This document shows positions 13,400 to 24,905 of a stretch of DNA of 64,000 nucleotides, in pieces. The stretch is from Hydractinia symbiolongicarpus. Taxonomy: Eukaryota > Cnidaria > Hydrozoa > Anthoathecata > Hydractiniidae. The position numbers were made by a program, and so were the translations under genes. A model generated the notes under the pieces. It was given only the letters and a program-made list of their open reading frames with translations. It ran no database searches and was not told where the DNA came from. Where the stretch lies: the NCBI RefSeq assembly GCF_029227915.1, contig NC_079879.1, forward strand, positions 20,786,501 through 20,850,500, written 5' to 3'. Position 1 is the stretch's first letter, and the number at the start of each line of letters is the position of its first letter.

Positions 13400-16300
13400 A
13401 TGGCAAACGTTTTTGAATGCGCTTTTATGCGTGCTGAAGTATTGAATGGGATGAAAAATATAAGTCATCATCACTGTGACTTGCGTTTTTCAAATTTTAT
13501 GGCGATGTTTCCTGATGTATCCATAACGAAAAATCATTTTGACAGAAAGTCCAAGGAACTTACTGCGTTTGTGAGAAAAAAAAAGTGGAACGGTAAAGTA
13601 AGGGAAAAATACCTAGATGATTTTTCTCAAGACAATTGGAAGAAACTCAAAGATAATGAGAAGATTAGGCATACTATACATGCATGTCAAGCATGCAGTT
13701 TATTAGAAAAAAATAAAAATACATTTCCTGTTTCAACATCACACAGAACAAAAAAAATCAACAATGTTAAAAAACCATTAACAGATATATCAAACACTGT
13801 AAATAGTACGAATAATAAAACTCCAACTACAACAAATAATACGTCCACACCTGTAAATGTAACATATAACAACATATCAACGATTACTACTCCAAACAGT
13901 ATCAACACAACACCAGTTCATCCAATCACCATAAATTTGACAATTCCTCAAACAAAGACTGACATGTCATATATGAAAACAACGGCAGAATCTGTACTTA
14001 ATAGTATCAACTCAAAATGGGACAGTATATATGACACTCCATTCACAAAGGTTCTCACAAAGGTCAAATCAGCTAATATTGCTCAAGTGAAGTCCAAGTC
14101 TGATAAAAAGAAAGAGCTTAGAGAACGGAATAAAATAATAAAAAAATCCTTGGAAAAAAAATGTTTTGGTGAAAATAAAGCAACAGACACAATCTTTGGC
14201 ATCAGACAATCAAAAGCTTCCTACAAAAAATCAAGATCGATTCAATACTTTGAAAGTAAAGAAAATTCAATTAAAAGAATGATAGGTATAGCTATATATA
14301 TTTTTTAATTTTAATCTTTCACCTGTACTGTATCTCCATTCACCTACAGGCACTGGTTTTTCTTGAATGGTATTATTTTATTGTTGCATTTTTTGAATAT
14401 AAATTTATAAATAATTATATACACGCATATATATATATATAAACAAATATTAAAATGAAAAAATAAGCAATCAACATATATCATGATGAAGTATATAACC
14501 CCACGAAATTAACACGCAGAAATAATTAAAACTATGTTATGAAAATAAGTTGCTGTGTGAATAAATGCAAAAAAAATAGCAAAAATAAATAAAACCTTAG
14601 GTTCGTAGAATTCAGTCTCGCAAATCATTATTGACTAAACTAAAAACTGTAAAAATTATTTTAAACAAAATATATTAAGGAGTTGTTTCTAACCATAGGG
14701 CGGACAAAATTACAACAAAATCAAGACGTAGATGACACACCAATCAAGAAAAAACGACATAGTCCAGATCCAAACAAATTAAATTTCGATCGTCATGCTC
14801 TACTTGAAGAAGTGTTAGGAATGGATGTTGGTAGTAAGGTATATCTTCATGTATCTGTTAACATTTGTGTTGAACACATTGCCATTTATATCATTGTCCA
14901 ATTTTGAACAAAAAAATAACTTGTGTGACACATCGATTTATTTCCTCTTGCAGATAAATTACTCTGACTTGGCCCGAAAATATCATATACCTGGAACTAC
15001 TGGAAATACAGTTGTTAAGGAATTTCTCGAAGATAACGGTGTTGATTTATCAAAATTTGCAAACAATTTTGTTAACCCATGCAAATATCGTCGAAAATAT
15101 GAAAAGTTTCCAGGTGAGTACCTAAAAAAAAGAAGAATTGATATATAATGTACGCTTCCAACATTGTGTCTTGTCATCAAATCTGTATAATTTATAGCAA
15201 AAGATTCTTAAATTCTTTCAAGTGTTACAGTAGATTTCTGTGTGTAGAACAATGTTTACCTAAAACACATTGCATCTTCACAATACTTTTAGAAATATGT
15301 ATTATACAAAAAGAGGATGTATATATCGTAGCGTTTGTACAATCAACTTAACATTCCTTGTTCAGAAAGAGAGATATTGAGAACATTTCATTTTTTACAG
15401 ATGGAAGTGGAGTGTCGGTTCCTATGCCCCCTACATTTGAAAAAATAAAAGAGGAGATACTGAAGAAGATTGAATCTGGAGATATTCTATTAGGATCTTT
15501 GGTTGAGCCAAAAAAATATAAAAAAGCTGTGATAAAGAATGGAGTGATTTTCAATGAAGAATTCACAGTATCTGGTCGTTGTATACCACTGAGTGACATT
15601 CGCAGAAAGATTTTTGAAGAACATCAAAGTTTGGGGATTATGAGAAATCCAAAAGGTGCTTTGACAAGATACTTCATACTATGGTCTGATCATGCATCAC
15701 TTTTGAGTGCTGGCCATTTACTATTGACTGTCAAAGTTGTTTACGATGACAAGTTATTTTATACAGATGAGGAAATGTATGCAAAAACAGGTATGTCATT
15801 TAGAAGTATTGTTATTGATCACCAAAATTCTAGATATCTAAAATCAAAAATATTTACTTTTTTTACTTTGATAGTAGACATTAAATGCCACTTAATAATG
15901 TTCGCTAAATTAAATTTTAGGAATTTGTCATGATGTTCAAGAACTTGTGGAGCGTCCATCCGTTTATATTATTGGTTTTGCCCAGGATAGCATTGCAGAG
16001 AAGCTTTCATATGTCGAAACCAGACTTAATGACATTAGAAAATTGTCTGACCCATTAATTGTCAATGATAAGAAAGTGATTGATGTGATAAGGTTTTTTC
16101 ATGGTATGTTGATGGAATTCAATTCACACAAGTTTAATCTGCATAATGCAACAATTTATTTAAAAAAGGATAACAGGAATTCATTTATATTTTAGGTGAC
16201 CATCCTGAAATACAATACGAGAGTGGTAACTCTCATGGTGGAAACTTTCCCTGTCTTTGTGGATGCAAAAAATCAAGATTTACAGATATAGCCCATGTCT

Positions 16301-19287
16301 ACAGTAACAAAATAGTGTCCTTGGAACAAAGAAGGAAGAAGGTACATAAATTTCAAAATAAGTTGTTCGTTATTTGTAATTTTGACAAAAAGTATAGAAA
16401 ATTATTTATTCCAGGTAAATGAAACAAAATATGAATGACAAATTTATAGATTTCTATTACATAACATTAACTATTTTTAACTAACTATTTTTGATTATTT
16501 TAGGTAATATCAGGCCCAGCAGGACAACAACAAAAAGCTGTGTCTCCATTTCAACAACTCAATGTGGAGAAACTGGGTCTTGAAGTAAATTACAGAAACC
16601 TTGACCGTGACTTACCAGTTCATCAAAAGTTGCACAAAAAGGACCTTGAACAGCTACTAAAAAATCATTTGACAGGTTAGGGCTATTTTATTTTTGATAA
16701 ACTAAAATAACTTTTGCAAATTTTGGCCTTTTTCGCAAAAGTTTTATATAAGTTGATGTTAGTTGATATTTGTCTGAAAATTTTTCTACAAATAAAGCAA
16801 AAGAAAATCAGATATGTTGAGGAAAATTGAAAAGCATAAAAACAATTCTGATTTTATTTTCAAAATTACACTCATTAAAATTTATAAATTCAGTCAACAA
16901 TTTTTTTTAAAGGAATTATCCGTGTTCCAGCTCTTTGCTTTGGAAATGAACATAGTACAATGGAGTCCTTGAATCTTGCTAATTATGAAGTGATGCCGAT
17001 TGAACCACTGCATGATTGTAAAGGACATATCAAGAATTTGTGGGATGTTTTGCATGAAGTGTTGACACCTCAAGAGAATAAAATTTTTCAACAGTCCCTA
17101 GATGCCACATATGGTTCGAAGGACAAGGTGAGAGGATCTGACTATCGGCTGTCATCAATAGTTGTTTACCAATCAATGCAAAGCACTTGCAGAAAGGAAA
17201 TCAAAGAGTTGTTGTACACATTGATGGAGCTAGTTCGGTTATCATATCTTAAATCCCAAAAAAGGTCCCCACGAATTATTCTACGATTACATAATATTAG
17301 TTTCCAGCATGCCATGTTGTGCCAAGATCTGTTTGGGCATAATTTAAAGTCAATGTCTACACAAAAGCTTTATGGCATTTATTATCATGGCTTGACAACA
17401 CATTTAGCAGAAGTATCGAGAATTATCTCACCAAGCTCCTTACACACAGAGAATGAAGAACAGCTATTCAGCAAAATTAATCAAATAAGTTTGAGAACAT
17501 CAGCCAGATCCTTAGAATCCATACGTGATAATAGCATCATCCGTATTCAAGCTGAACAGAAATTTATTGCCAAAGAATGTTCTAGAAAATCAACTAACAC
17601 ATCTAAAATATCGAAATTTTCAGAGAGTGTACTTGGTAAGTCTAAAATATCTGTTTCTACTGGCTTTCTAATTCATGTTGGCATTCAGAAATTGCTGAGA
17701 CGAATGTCCACATGAAAACAAAAGTTTTCAATTCACATTGGCAAATATTTAACTGTTATTTGTGTACTGCAGCATTTGGCCGCAAAACAAATATAAATTG
17801 CAAATGTCGAACACGAGTTTGCCAACGCAAAACAGGAAAATGTCATTTTACGTAGGCAATGTTCTGTCGTCATGGAATAAACTGAAACAGAAAGGCTGTT
17901 CTATGTGATAATTAAATATATTTTGAAGTGCTTGACTTAATAAAAAGTCTGGTTTGATATTCAAACATTAATCTTTCTAATTTTGTTTAAAATTTTAACA
18001 TGTGATAAAAAGTGTATGATTGTCATTTTGTTTCGAAATAAACTTTTTTGAATTTTCAGATGAGAAAAGAAGTTGTTTTAACATTAACTTACCTCTACGG
18101 AAATATCAGGCACACTTGGAAAGAATTGCAGATTTTTTGCTCTATGGTAATGGTGTTTGGTGGCATAGAGAAAATGATATTATCATATTTCATGATGGAA
18201 AAGAGGATGATGATTTCAGAGTTGAAGGGCCTTTGATGACAAATTTCAAACAAGACAACCTGCAATCAGTAGCAAAAGATGTAGAAGCTTGTTGGAAGAA
18301 ATGCGTTGATCGTGGTATTGAATTGCCAATCACAAAGATAAATACTTTCGACGAAAATGGAGATTTAATAGAATGCAAGGCACTTGAAGAAGTAAGTAAT
18401 ACGTCATTCTTGGCTTACTGTCTGTAGGATGGGTATATTAATAGCCCCCAACTCAAATTCCTCTGTATCAAGTCTATCTCTACACTTTCTTACCCAATTA
18501 TCCTCCTTCATTCTTGCAAGTGTCCTAACCAACTTAATCTACTTATATCTGGACAACATCTATCTTTAATTCTACAGATACCTAGCCTGCTTCTTAGCTC
18601 ATATGAACTCTTTCTTACTCTCAGACTGGCGTTACAAATCCAAAAGCAAACATAACAAGTAATATCAAACTGATGGCTGATGATGATAATGCAGAATATG
18701 ATAATGCGTATATATCACATGATAATAATGAAGAGATAGAAATGGAGATAGATATCACATTAGAACAGCAACCTTCCTTATTGGATTTAGAAGTTGACCA
18801 AGCTGTTCATTTTAAGAAAGAAACATCAAACACAATTACATTGGAACAACAACCTTGCATAGCTGACTCAGTTACTAATCCTAAAAAAACTGCAGAAAAT
18901 AGTAAGTTGGAAAAGATCTGTAGAGACAGACAGACGAAAGCTGACCAAAACCCAATTCTTGAATCAGGTGTATGCAAGAACATAATGTATGTTCTTGGCT
19001 ATTCAGATAAATTGAAGGACTTCGACCGTCATCATATGTCATATAAGCTGACTAAAAGTGAACATTCAAGAAAAAAATGTAGAGCATTTATCATTCATTT
19101 TCGTGAAAAAGTGATGGCTGTTCAGCATGAAGCAGAAAAAGCTACGAAAGATTGGGAAAAAGACTTCATAGCAAAAAATTTTAAGATGCCGAATACAGAA
19201 GAGCTTAAATCAAATAAAATTTACATGGAGAAATATAAATTAAATTACCACGCCAAAAAAATTCTTGAACAATGGACAAATATTTAG
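13400..19287 (+). CDS. Transposon-encoded protein, candidate DDE-type transposase, ten exons, 1264 residues
   Basis: Exons: 13400-14285, 14699-14838, 14954-15113, 15401-15790, 15921-16103, 16196-16341, 16504-16675, 16913-17635, 18060-18391, 18625-19287. All introns are GT-AG, phases agree, and the sum is 3795 nt with no stop. Residues 1-110 form a basic block with a C-x2-C pair (HACQACS). A Thr/Asn-rich linker follows to about residue 190. Residues 343-375 look like a helix-turn-helix (INYSDLARKYHIPG). LWSDHASLL contains D492. A Cys cluster, C606-x-C608-x-C610, follows HGGNFP. EPLHDCKGH holds D727, and HTENEEQLF holds E872-E875. By analogy with RNase H-fold transposases, D492/D727/E872 are my candidate catalytic triad; that is inference. 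The layout matches uncharacterised multicopy proteins I recall from cnidarians and molluscs. AATAAA at 19366-19371 is a likely poly(A) signal. Confidence 0.85.
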
Positions 19288-20222
19288 TTTTTCAGCAAAA
19301 GGATCAATATGCGCTTTTAAATTTTAAGAAGCATATTTTTCAACAAATTAGCCAGAGCTAGCTAAAATAAAAACATTTGATATATATATATATACAAAAC
19401 TTTTTTTCTGATACGTTTCGTATGGGAAATGTATTTTTATATTATTGTGGATCATCATTTTGCACAAACGAAAAAACAAGAACAACACGAGAAGGAAATT
19501 AATACCTTTAAAAAGATATCAAAGTATTTGTTGTTGCTTTGACGGGCTTAATACGCAATAATCTTGTATTGTGCAAAACTTAGAAGAAATAGCTAGCTAG
19601 CTAACAGTCTTAAAAAGGTCCATTTTTACAATCCATTATGTGGGTTATATATCTGCACCCTAAATCAAGAGAATACTAGCTAAACTGCTTTTCTAATTAA
19701 GCTACTCTTTCGTACAGAGGTAGGATTTGCACCCACAACTATTTAGCTAAGTAATCTGCAGTGATCTAAGAACTACATAAACAGTTTAATTTCTTGACTA
19801 ACTGTTTTTATATTGTATATATCTATCTATGTATATATCTATGTATATAACAGCCAGAAAGGCTATGTATAGCTCTGACAGTTACAAAGTTTAGGTAAAC
19901 ACTTCCAGAAATATATAGCTAGCTTTTGCTATAGCTACTATATATATAATTTTGACAGGTAGCTATAGGCAAATAGAATATAGAAAATTTCAAATATATA
20001 GAATAAATAATATTACAAACCTTGTTTTTACTGCGTGATCACAAATACCTTAACAGCCAAATGTATGGTACAACCAACCATTTCTGTCAACACAAAAACA
20101 CAAAAATGGCGGCACCTTCTTGTCTTCTTCACAAACTTGAAACGACAAAAAGCACGTCAGATAGCAAAACGCGGTAGACGATTATGATAAAACGCGGTAT
20201 ACCCGTGTTTTACCCGAAATAA
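19288..20222. other. 3' non-coding part of the 7.4-kb transposon
   Basis: About 930 bases of AT-rich sequence with TA-microsatellite runs and repeated GCTAGCTA motifs. It holds the presumed 3' UTR and then subterminal DNA. No gene is seen. Confidence 0.5.
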
Positions 20223-20249
20223 TTGGAGACTGTCCGTAAGTTGCCCGAG
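20223..20249 (-). repeat. Right terminal inverted repeat of the 7.4-kb transposon
   Basis: Exact reverse complement of 12893-12919. Followed by the CA duplication at 20250-20251 and then by resumed tandem-unit sequence (ATTAATAAATTTGTC). Confidence 0.95.
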
Positions 20250-21612
20250 CAATTAATAAATTTGTCAGATTTGATAAATCAACAACATCATTTATAATTT
20301 CAAGAAAAAACATAAAAAAGGGAAGAAAACAAAGAAACCTGTAACATACTGTGGGTAGCGTCTAGTTGTACTGCAAGGGCTAACTATGTTATGTTATTGG
20401 TTAATTTATCAGTTCAACTTGACTGTTCCGTGCAATGAACAACAATATTTTTTCATGATTCAACAAATATCTTTTTATATATATTCTTGCGGTCGGATTC
20501 GTGTCAACCAATCACTGGCAGCCATTATGAAATGGGGTACAAATGCCGTAATTAATGTTTTTGTGGTGAAATCTTCATAAATACAATACTGGATTTTTCA
20601 AGGAATTCTTTTTTTTTTAGTCAAATCTTTAATATGTTTTAGATACTGCTTAATTTTTGCCATTTTGCGACATTTTAACGACGTTTTACTTGTAAATTCT
20701 GTTTAAGTAAGGTTGCTACTTTGAAGGTTTGACCGTGAAAAGTCCACTTTGTTCTCCATCGGATAGCAACGAAGGAGAACATTCTGACTGCAAGAATACA
20801 TGATAGCAGCCTCACAAAGGTTCCTTTAGAAGTTATTTTACTCACCCAAAACGCCTATACTTTTTACGGTGTATGTGGCTTATCAGCACCCTCGTTGATA
20901 AAATTACACAGGGCAGGATAAAAGTTTTTTGTTGCTTCTGAAAAAAGGGACTCTAATGAAAGCACTATTTTGTGCAGTTCTAGCTTGATAGCTGTAGTAC
21001 AAGTGAGAGTAGTTTTACGACTATTAACTTATAAAATGCAAGAATTTAAAAATAAGTATTTAGCTCCCTAGCTACATCATTAAAGCTATTACGACAAGCC
21101 AGACCATCGGGAAGGGAAGACCAATAAAATGCAAGCAGTTTTAGTCATGGCCATACACGGAATGTTCTGTTCTTGATTGACTTTAAATTGTGATGCATTT
21201 ATAAATTGCGGCCTTTGGATCAACGCCATAAACCGTTCTGAGTTTAATTTCATATAAAATATAAGTAATCCTTCTACTTACTGTTAACAAGTTTCGAAAC
21301 AACTTGGACAAAGAAAAACAAACCTTTTCTTGAAGATAAATTCACGTGGGCTGCAGTGACATTTAAGCATATTAAACGAGACAATATTACAAAGCTTTAA
21401 ATTAACATAACAAAAGAATCTCGATTAATATTTTTTATGGCAGTCAAATCTTCAGAGACAACAAAGAAACCGAGACAAGATAAGTTTTGCTCGATCAGTG
21501 TTATTTTTGTCTTGATGGTACCAAACACACAGGTTGTGTTATATCAAACCTAGGCTGGATGTTCGAGCCGAAGTTCCCCCGCGAAGTAAAGAGTGGAAAA
21601 TTTTTTTGCCAT
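20250..21612 (+). repeat. Right part of tandem unit 5, diverged
   Basis: Corresponds to the second half of the 2601-bp unit but differs from units 1-4 at several sites: CACTGG for CACGGG near 20515, a net 32-bp longer segment at about 20565-20602, GACTGC for GACCGC near 20786, AATAAAATG for AACAAAATG near 21124, CTTGG for CTCGG near 21304, and GGCTGG for GGTTGG near 21555. The contrast with the near-identity of the other copies marks this as an older edge copy. Homology fades after about 21612, where the 54-bp repeats begin. Confidence 0.85.
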
Positions 21613-21620
21613 ACACAACA

Positions 21621-21836
21621 CAAACACTATATACCCGCGGTCCACTAAATGTGCGCCCCTTCGGTGGGGCGCAACAAACACTATATACCCGCGGTCCACT
21701 AAATGTGCGCCCCTTCGGCGGGGCGCAACAAACACTATATACCCGCGGTCCACTAAATGTGCGCCCCTTCGGCGGGGCGCAACAAACACTATATACCCGC
21801 GGTCCACTAAATGTGAGCCCCTTCGGCGGGGCGCAA
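21621..21836 (+). repeat. 54-bp GC-rich tandem repeat, four copies, each with a strong hairpin
   Basis: CAAACACTATATACCCGCGG recurs at 21621, 21675, 21729 and 21783, a period of exactly 54 bp. Each unit contains GCGCCCCTTCGGCGGGGCGC, a 7-bp stem closed by a TTCGGC loop (TTCGGT in copy 1). Because 54 is a multiple of three, several frames on both strands stay open across the block. Those overlapping ORFs are by-products of the repeat, not genes. The block stands out sharply from its AT-rich surroundings. Confidence 0.95.
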
Positions 21837-23752
21837 TAATATACTCTAGCGTCCAGTCCAGTCAAATAAGCGCCCCTCTTGAATAAGTGCTTATTTAATT
21901 ATTTTAGATGTAGAAAAACAAATTTTTAGTCAAAAAGAATTATATCTAACATTTCGTTTAAGCAGTTCGCTTTATTTTATTGACGTAGAGGAAATTTAAC
22001 CATAAAAATTTACACTCAGCGTCATGATATTTCTACCTGTTATACATATATCCTCTGTTTTCATATTTTACAACCATTATAGTTCTCTAAGAAGAAAGCT
22101 TCACCACCAAAACACAAGAATGAGATTTTTATTAAACGCACTTTTCTATTTGCCACCCTTCTGGAATAAGTGCCCACCCTAAAAGTCAAAATTTTAATAC
22201 GGGCATTTACCGCATCTGAAAGTAAAAATAAACCTCTGGAGACGAGATGGGGGAAAGGGCGCTATTTATAAATGAATGGGCCGAGCCATGAGGGCTTTAT
22301 TGCTGTTTACTTTAGCATGGGGTTATTCTAGCATCGGAAATACTTTTTGCCGGTTCACACAAGAGGTGTAGATAGCGTTCGGATTTGTATGTTTAACCTT
22401 GTTAATTTATACTTTGCACATTTTTAAATCCATATCGGGCAAAAAGAAATGTCTTGTTTTAATATTTTAAAGCGGGAGGTAAGCTTTAAGCCGGATTTTA
22501 GACGAACTCCATTCTTTGGCCTGAAATTTTTTTGCTGTAAAGTTCGAAGTCAACTGCTGCAGAAACACAGGAGACACAATTCTAATTCTCTTTATCAATT
22601 TGTTCAACCACTTTCGTTCCTGGTCAATTTGGTTTTAACTCTACACCAGCGGAGTAGACGCAACACATTTTATTGCTTCAGTCTCTGTGAAGACTTACTT
22701 TTTACGTGATATCCTTCAGTGTAACTTAAGGGGGTTTGAATTTTGCCAGTCCAACCTTAATCCTAGGACCTCTTGTCTCTTTTAGCATATTGGAGACCTA
22801 ACAATAAGCGCAGCGCCAATGTGAGACAAAAACTCTTGGGGGCGAGGTTGTAACCTGTCCGTTCTATTTATTGTTGCTATATTTTTTTCACGCTATTTCT
22901 TATGAAGTTTATAGAAACCTTCAATTTTCTTGAATTTATCGTAAATATATACTGATTATATCAAGGGTAGAGAGTATTCCTTAAATGCAAAATTCATAAA
23001 GACTACAAAGTGTTGTTTTTTTACTTATGTACCCCCTAAATAGAATTAAAGTAGTTTAAATGTGAGCAGGCTGTCTTAAAAAAGAAAAGAGTGAATTTAA
23101 AAGGAAATTTGCCGTCCTCAGACACCGAAATTAAAGTTCATGTCACCGTTTTTGCCGAGGTAAAACTGTGGATTGGCTAGGCGAATCAAAAAAGATCCAC
23201 GTCGGCATTCTTTCGCCAACGTGAAATGGTTAAATGCCGACATGAAACAGTATAATAAAGGTTCAAATTGGAAAGGCTAAGAAGTAAATCAAATTTATAC
23301 TTTAACAAAACGACGATTCGTACTTTTTTACCCTGTTAAAAAAATTTTTTTTAATGTGTTACAGGGTACACTACTATATCACTGAATATTAACCAAATCT
23401 ATTCGTTTTTCTATCTTAAGAAATGAAAGGCTTGCAGAAAATCCACTAACACGACATTTTGAACAGAGGAATTAATTTGCTGTTTCGTTGAAATTATTTA
23501 CAGTTAACTAAAAAGTTTCCATAGTCCCTTATTTCAAGTTGCACACTTGTTTCTGTTTTTTTCTCCTCAAGTGGCCTCTGCCAAAAGCCAAATACCCTGG
23601 GAACGAAGTTGAATTAAAGAAAAACATTCTTATGTAACAAAAGACAATAACAAAAAGCGGTTGTTTTGGTTTTTAAAATGAAAGTTGTGTAGTAGAAGTT
23701 AAGAATAATGAAAGTAGAAATTGCATACGAAAGTAGATGCTTCTTTTCGTCT
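21837..23752. other. Non-coding region with repeat fragments
   Basis: No supportable gene. It contains related fragments AATAAGCGCCCCTC (about 21865) and AATAAGTGCCCACCC (about 22164) in the same orientation. It also holds CCTGGGAACGAAG near 23597, related to the inverted pair at 27734-27853. The 86-residue ORF at 22449-22709 has no recognisable protein features and is not called. Confidence 0.4.
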
Positions 23753-23758
23753 GAAACG
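23753..23758 (+). other. Left target-site duplication of the IS3EU element (GAAACG)
   Basis: GAAACG here and at 26577-26582 flank the element exactly. A 6-bp duplication is the length described for IS3EU elements. Confidence 0.9.
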
Positions 23759-23791
23759 TATGGCGCGCCTGAGGGGACAAAATTAAAAAAA
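23759..23791 (+). repeat. Left 33-bp terminal inverted repeat of the IS3EU element
   Basis: Starts TATGGCGCGCCTGAGGGGAC and ends in an A-run. It includes a GGCGCGCC palindrome. Identical to the reverse complement of 26544-26576. Confidence 0.95.
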
Positions 23792-24082
23792 TATTTTGTT
23801 ATTTAAAAAAAGAATATTTTTGTAAAAAAACAGTTTTTTTGAAGAAAATACTTATTTTTTGAAATTTTTAAAAAATAATAATGAAAAAACAACAACGAAT
23901 AAACAAAAAGATATAAAAACAATTTGATTTATTTTATTGTTCATTTTTTTGAAAAAAAATGAAAAACAGTTGGAGAACATTTTTGTCCGACGGCCAGGCT
24001 CTATCAATCAATCATTTTTGTTCGACAGCGTAACCTGTTCTGCAAATTATTACTTTGTTCGCCCTCCTGTGGCACTCTTAAA
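23792..24082. other. Subterminal region of the IS3EU element
   Basis: Very A/T-rich homopolymer runs, then the presumed promoter and 5' UTR of the accessory gene. No other feature is visible. Confidence 0.4.
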
Positions 24083-24905
24083 ATGGCGCAAAAAGAAAAC
24101 AACATGAGCTCTGCACTTGAAGGCCTCAGCAACCTTGTTCGTGCTTTGGAACAGCACAAAAAGAAGCCCGAGCAGAACAGCGAATCAAACAATGTTGAAG
24201 AAGCTGTACATTTACTCTTCCGTCCAAATAGACAAGAGAAAAATGGTAAAAAGCTACGTTATTTTGTTTCACAAACCACTTTCAGTTTTTTGGTTTTGTG
24301 ACTTATATAGCTAGTAGCAATCTAGCTAAAAACCAAGTTACAATGACTACAATATATATTTTTCCCGAAAGAGCTGGTATGGGTAACAGCTATTTTTGTG
24401 ACCTTTGTAATGTCATTTTTGAATTATTTTAGAACACGCAGATCGGAACACTCTCAGCAGACGATTACCATCTTCCACCAAGAGACCTTTTACTAATACC
24501 AATAGTAATACTTCTAAGCGAAGGAAATCTGCAACATTCATGAAAGATCTTGTGTTAATTCCTTCACCAAAGATTAAAGTTATACCGAAAGGTGAATTAA
24601 AGGAACATTTACAATCATCAGGATTTATTGTTAATGCCTTCGAAGTTTTACTTGAAGCTCAGGAGGAGGAAATCAGAGAAACGATTTTTGAAAAGTTCCA
24701 AGATAAACTTCCAAGCAAGAATCAATTTTCATTTATGAAACCTGTACATAAAATTATGTTCCATCGCGAGAGCTTAAAATCGTTTGTTTGTTATTCGACC
24801 GTACATCAGCTTATCATAGCGCATGTACCAATAATTCACGAGTTTGAATGTACAAGTTTATTCCGTGATTGTGGTCTTCAGAAAGTGGGTCAATATTTTG
24901 CATAA
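24083..24905 (+). CDS. IS3EU accessory protein, two exons, 211 residues
   Basis: Exon 1 is 24083-24245 and exon 2 is 24433-24905. The GT-AG intron has matching phase, giving 211 residues. The N-terminal third is a short helical segment (SSALEGLSNLVRALEQHKKK). A Ser/Asn/Arg/Lys-rich linker (SKRRKSATF) could serve as a nuclear signal. A conserved-looking block follows, VLIPSPKIKVIPKGEL, then a helical stretch rich in Glu. I recall similar proteins accompanying IS3EU-like transposases and in cnidarian predicted proteomes, but I know no function. Its last 92 bases overlap the 3' end of the transposase gene on the other strand, so the two transcripts converge. It may be a DNA-binding or mobility partner, which is inference. 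Confidence 0.75.

Larger units (their letters stand above)
12893..20249 (+). mobile_element. 7357-bp DNA transposon, superfamily not assigned, inserted in tandem unit 5
   Basis: The ends are perfect 27-bp inverted repeats starting CTCGGGCAACTTACGG. Removing the element restores the sequence of the other tandem units with a 2-bp CA duplication. Inside is a single plus-strand gene of ten exons (13400-19287) that reads through without a stop. The matching ends and open frame point to a young, possibly active element. The 2-bp duplication and TIR start do not match the families I know well: not TTAA (Kolobok, piggyBac), not TA (Tc1/mariner), not 5 bp (Transib), not 8 bp (hAT). The family is left unnamed. 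Confidence 0.92.
1224..21612 (+). repeat. Tandem array of a 2601-bp unit, five copies, the last split by a transposon
   Basis: The same sequence returns every 2601 bases exactly. Units start at 1224, 3825, 6426, 9027 and 11628, each opening with AAACTAGCCATAGTTACC and closing near GTTCCCCCGCGAAGT. Units 1-4 look identical by eye apart from rare single changes, for example GTGACA versus GCGACA near 8073. The fifth unit is cut at 12892 and resumes at 20250. The unit is about 70% AT, has no long open frame, and its three repeated ORFs of 63-74 residues show no protein character. This is a satellite or macrosatellite-like block rather than a gene family. An assembly artefact cannot be excluded from sequence alone. 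Confidence 0.95.

Noticed and set aside
13400-14308. The 302-residue ORF as a stand-alone gene
   Set aside because: A donor at 14286 followed by an in-phase exon at 14699 links it to nine more exons. The last residues of the ORF are intron read-through.
12893-20249. Assignment of the 7.4-kb element to CACTA/EnSpm because of its 2-bp duplication
   Set aside because: The ends begin CTCGGG, not CACTA or CACTG, and the protein motifs do not resemble the EnSpm transposase that I know. The superfamily was left open.
21621-21836. The regular repeats as a CRISPR array
   Set aside because: The units are contiguous identical 54-bp copies with no variable spacers, in eukaryotic DNA.
21534-21886. Overlapping ORFs on both strands over the 54-bp repeat as a repetitive protein
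   Set aside because: A 54-bp period keeps every stop-free frame open, so four ORFs overlap on both strands. This is the expected artefact of a multiple-of-three tandem repeat.
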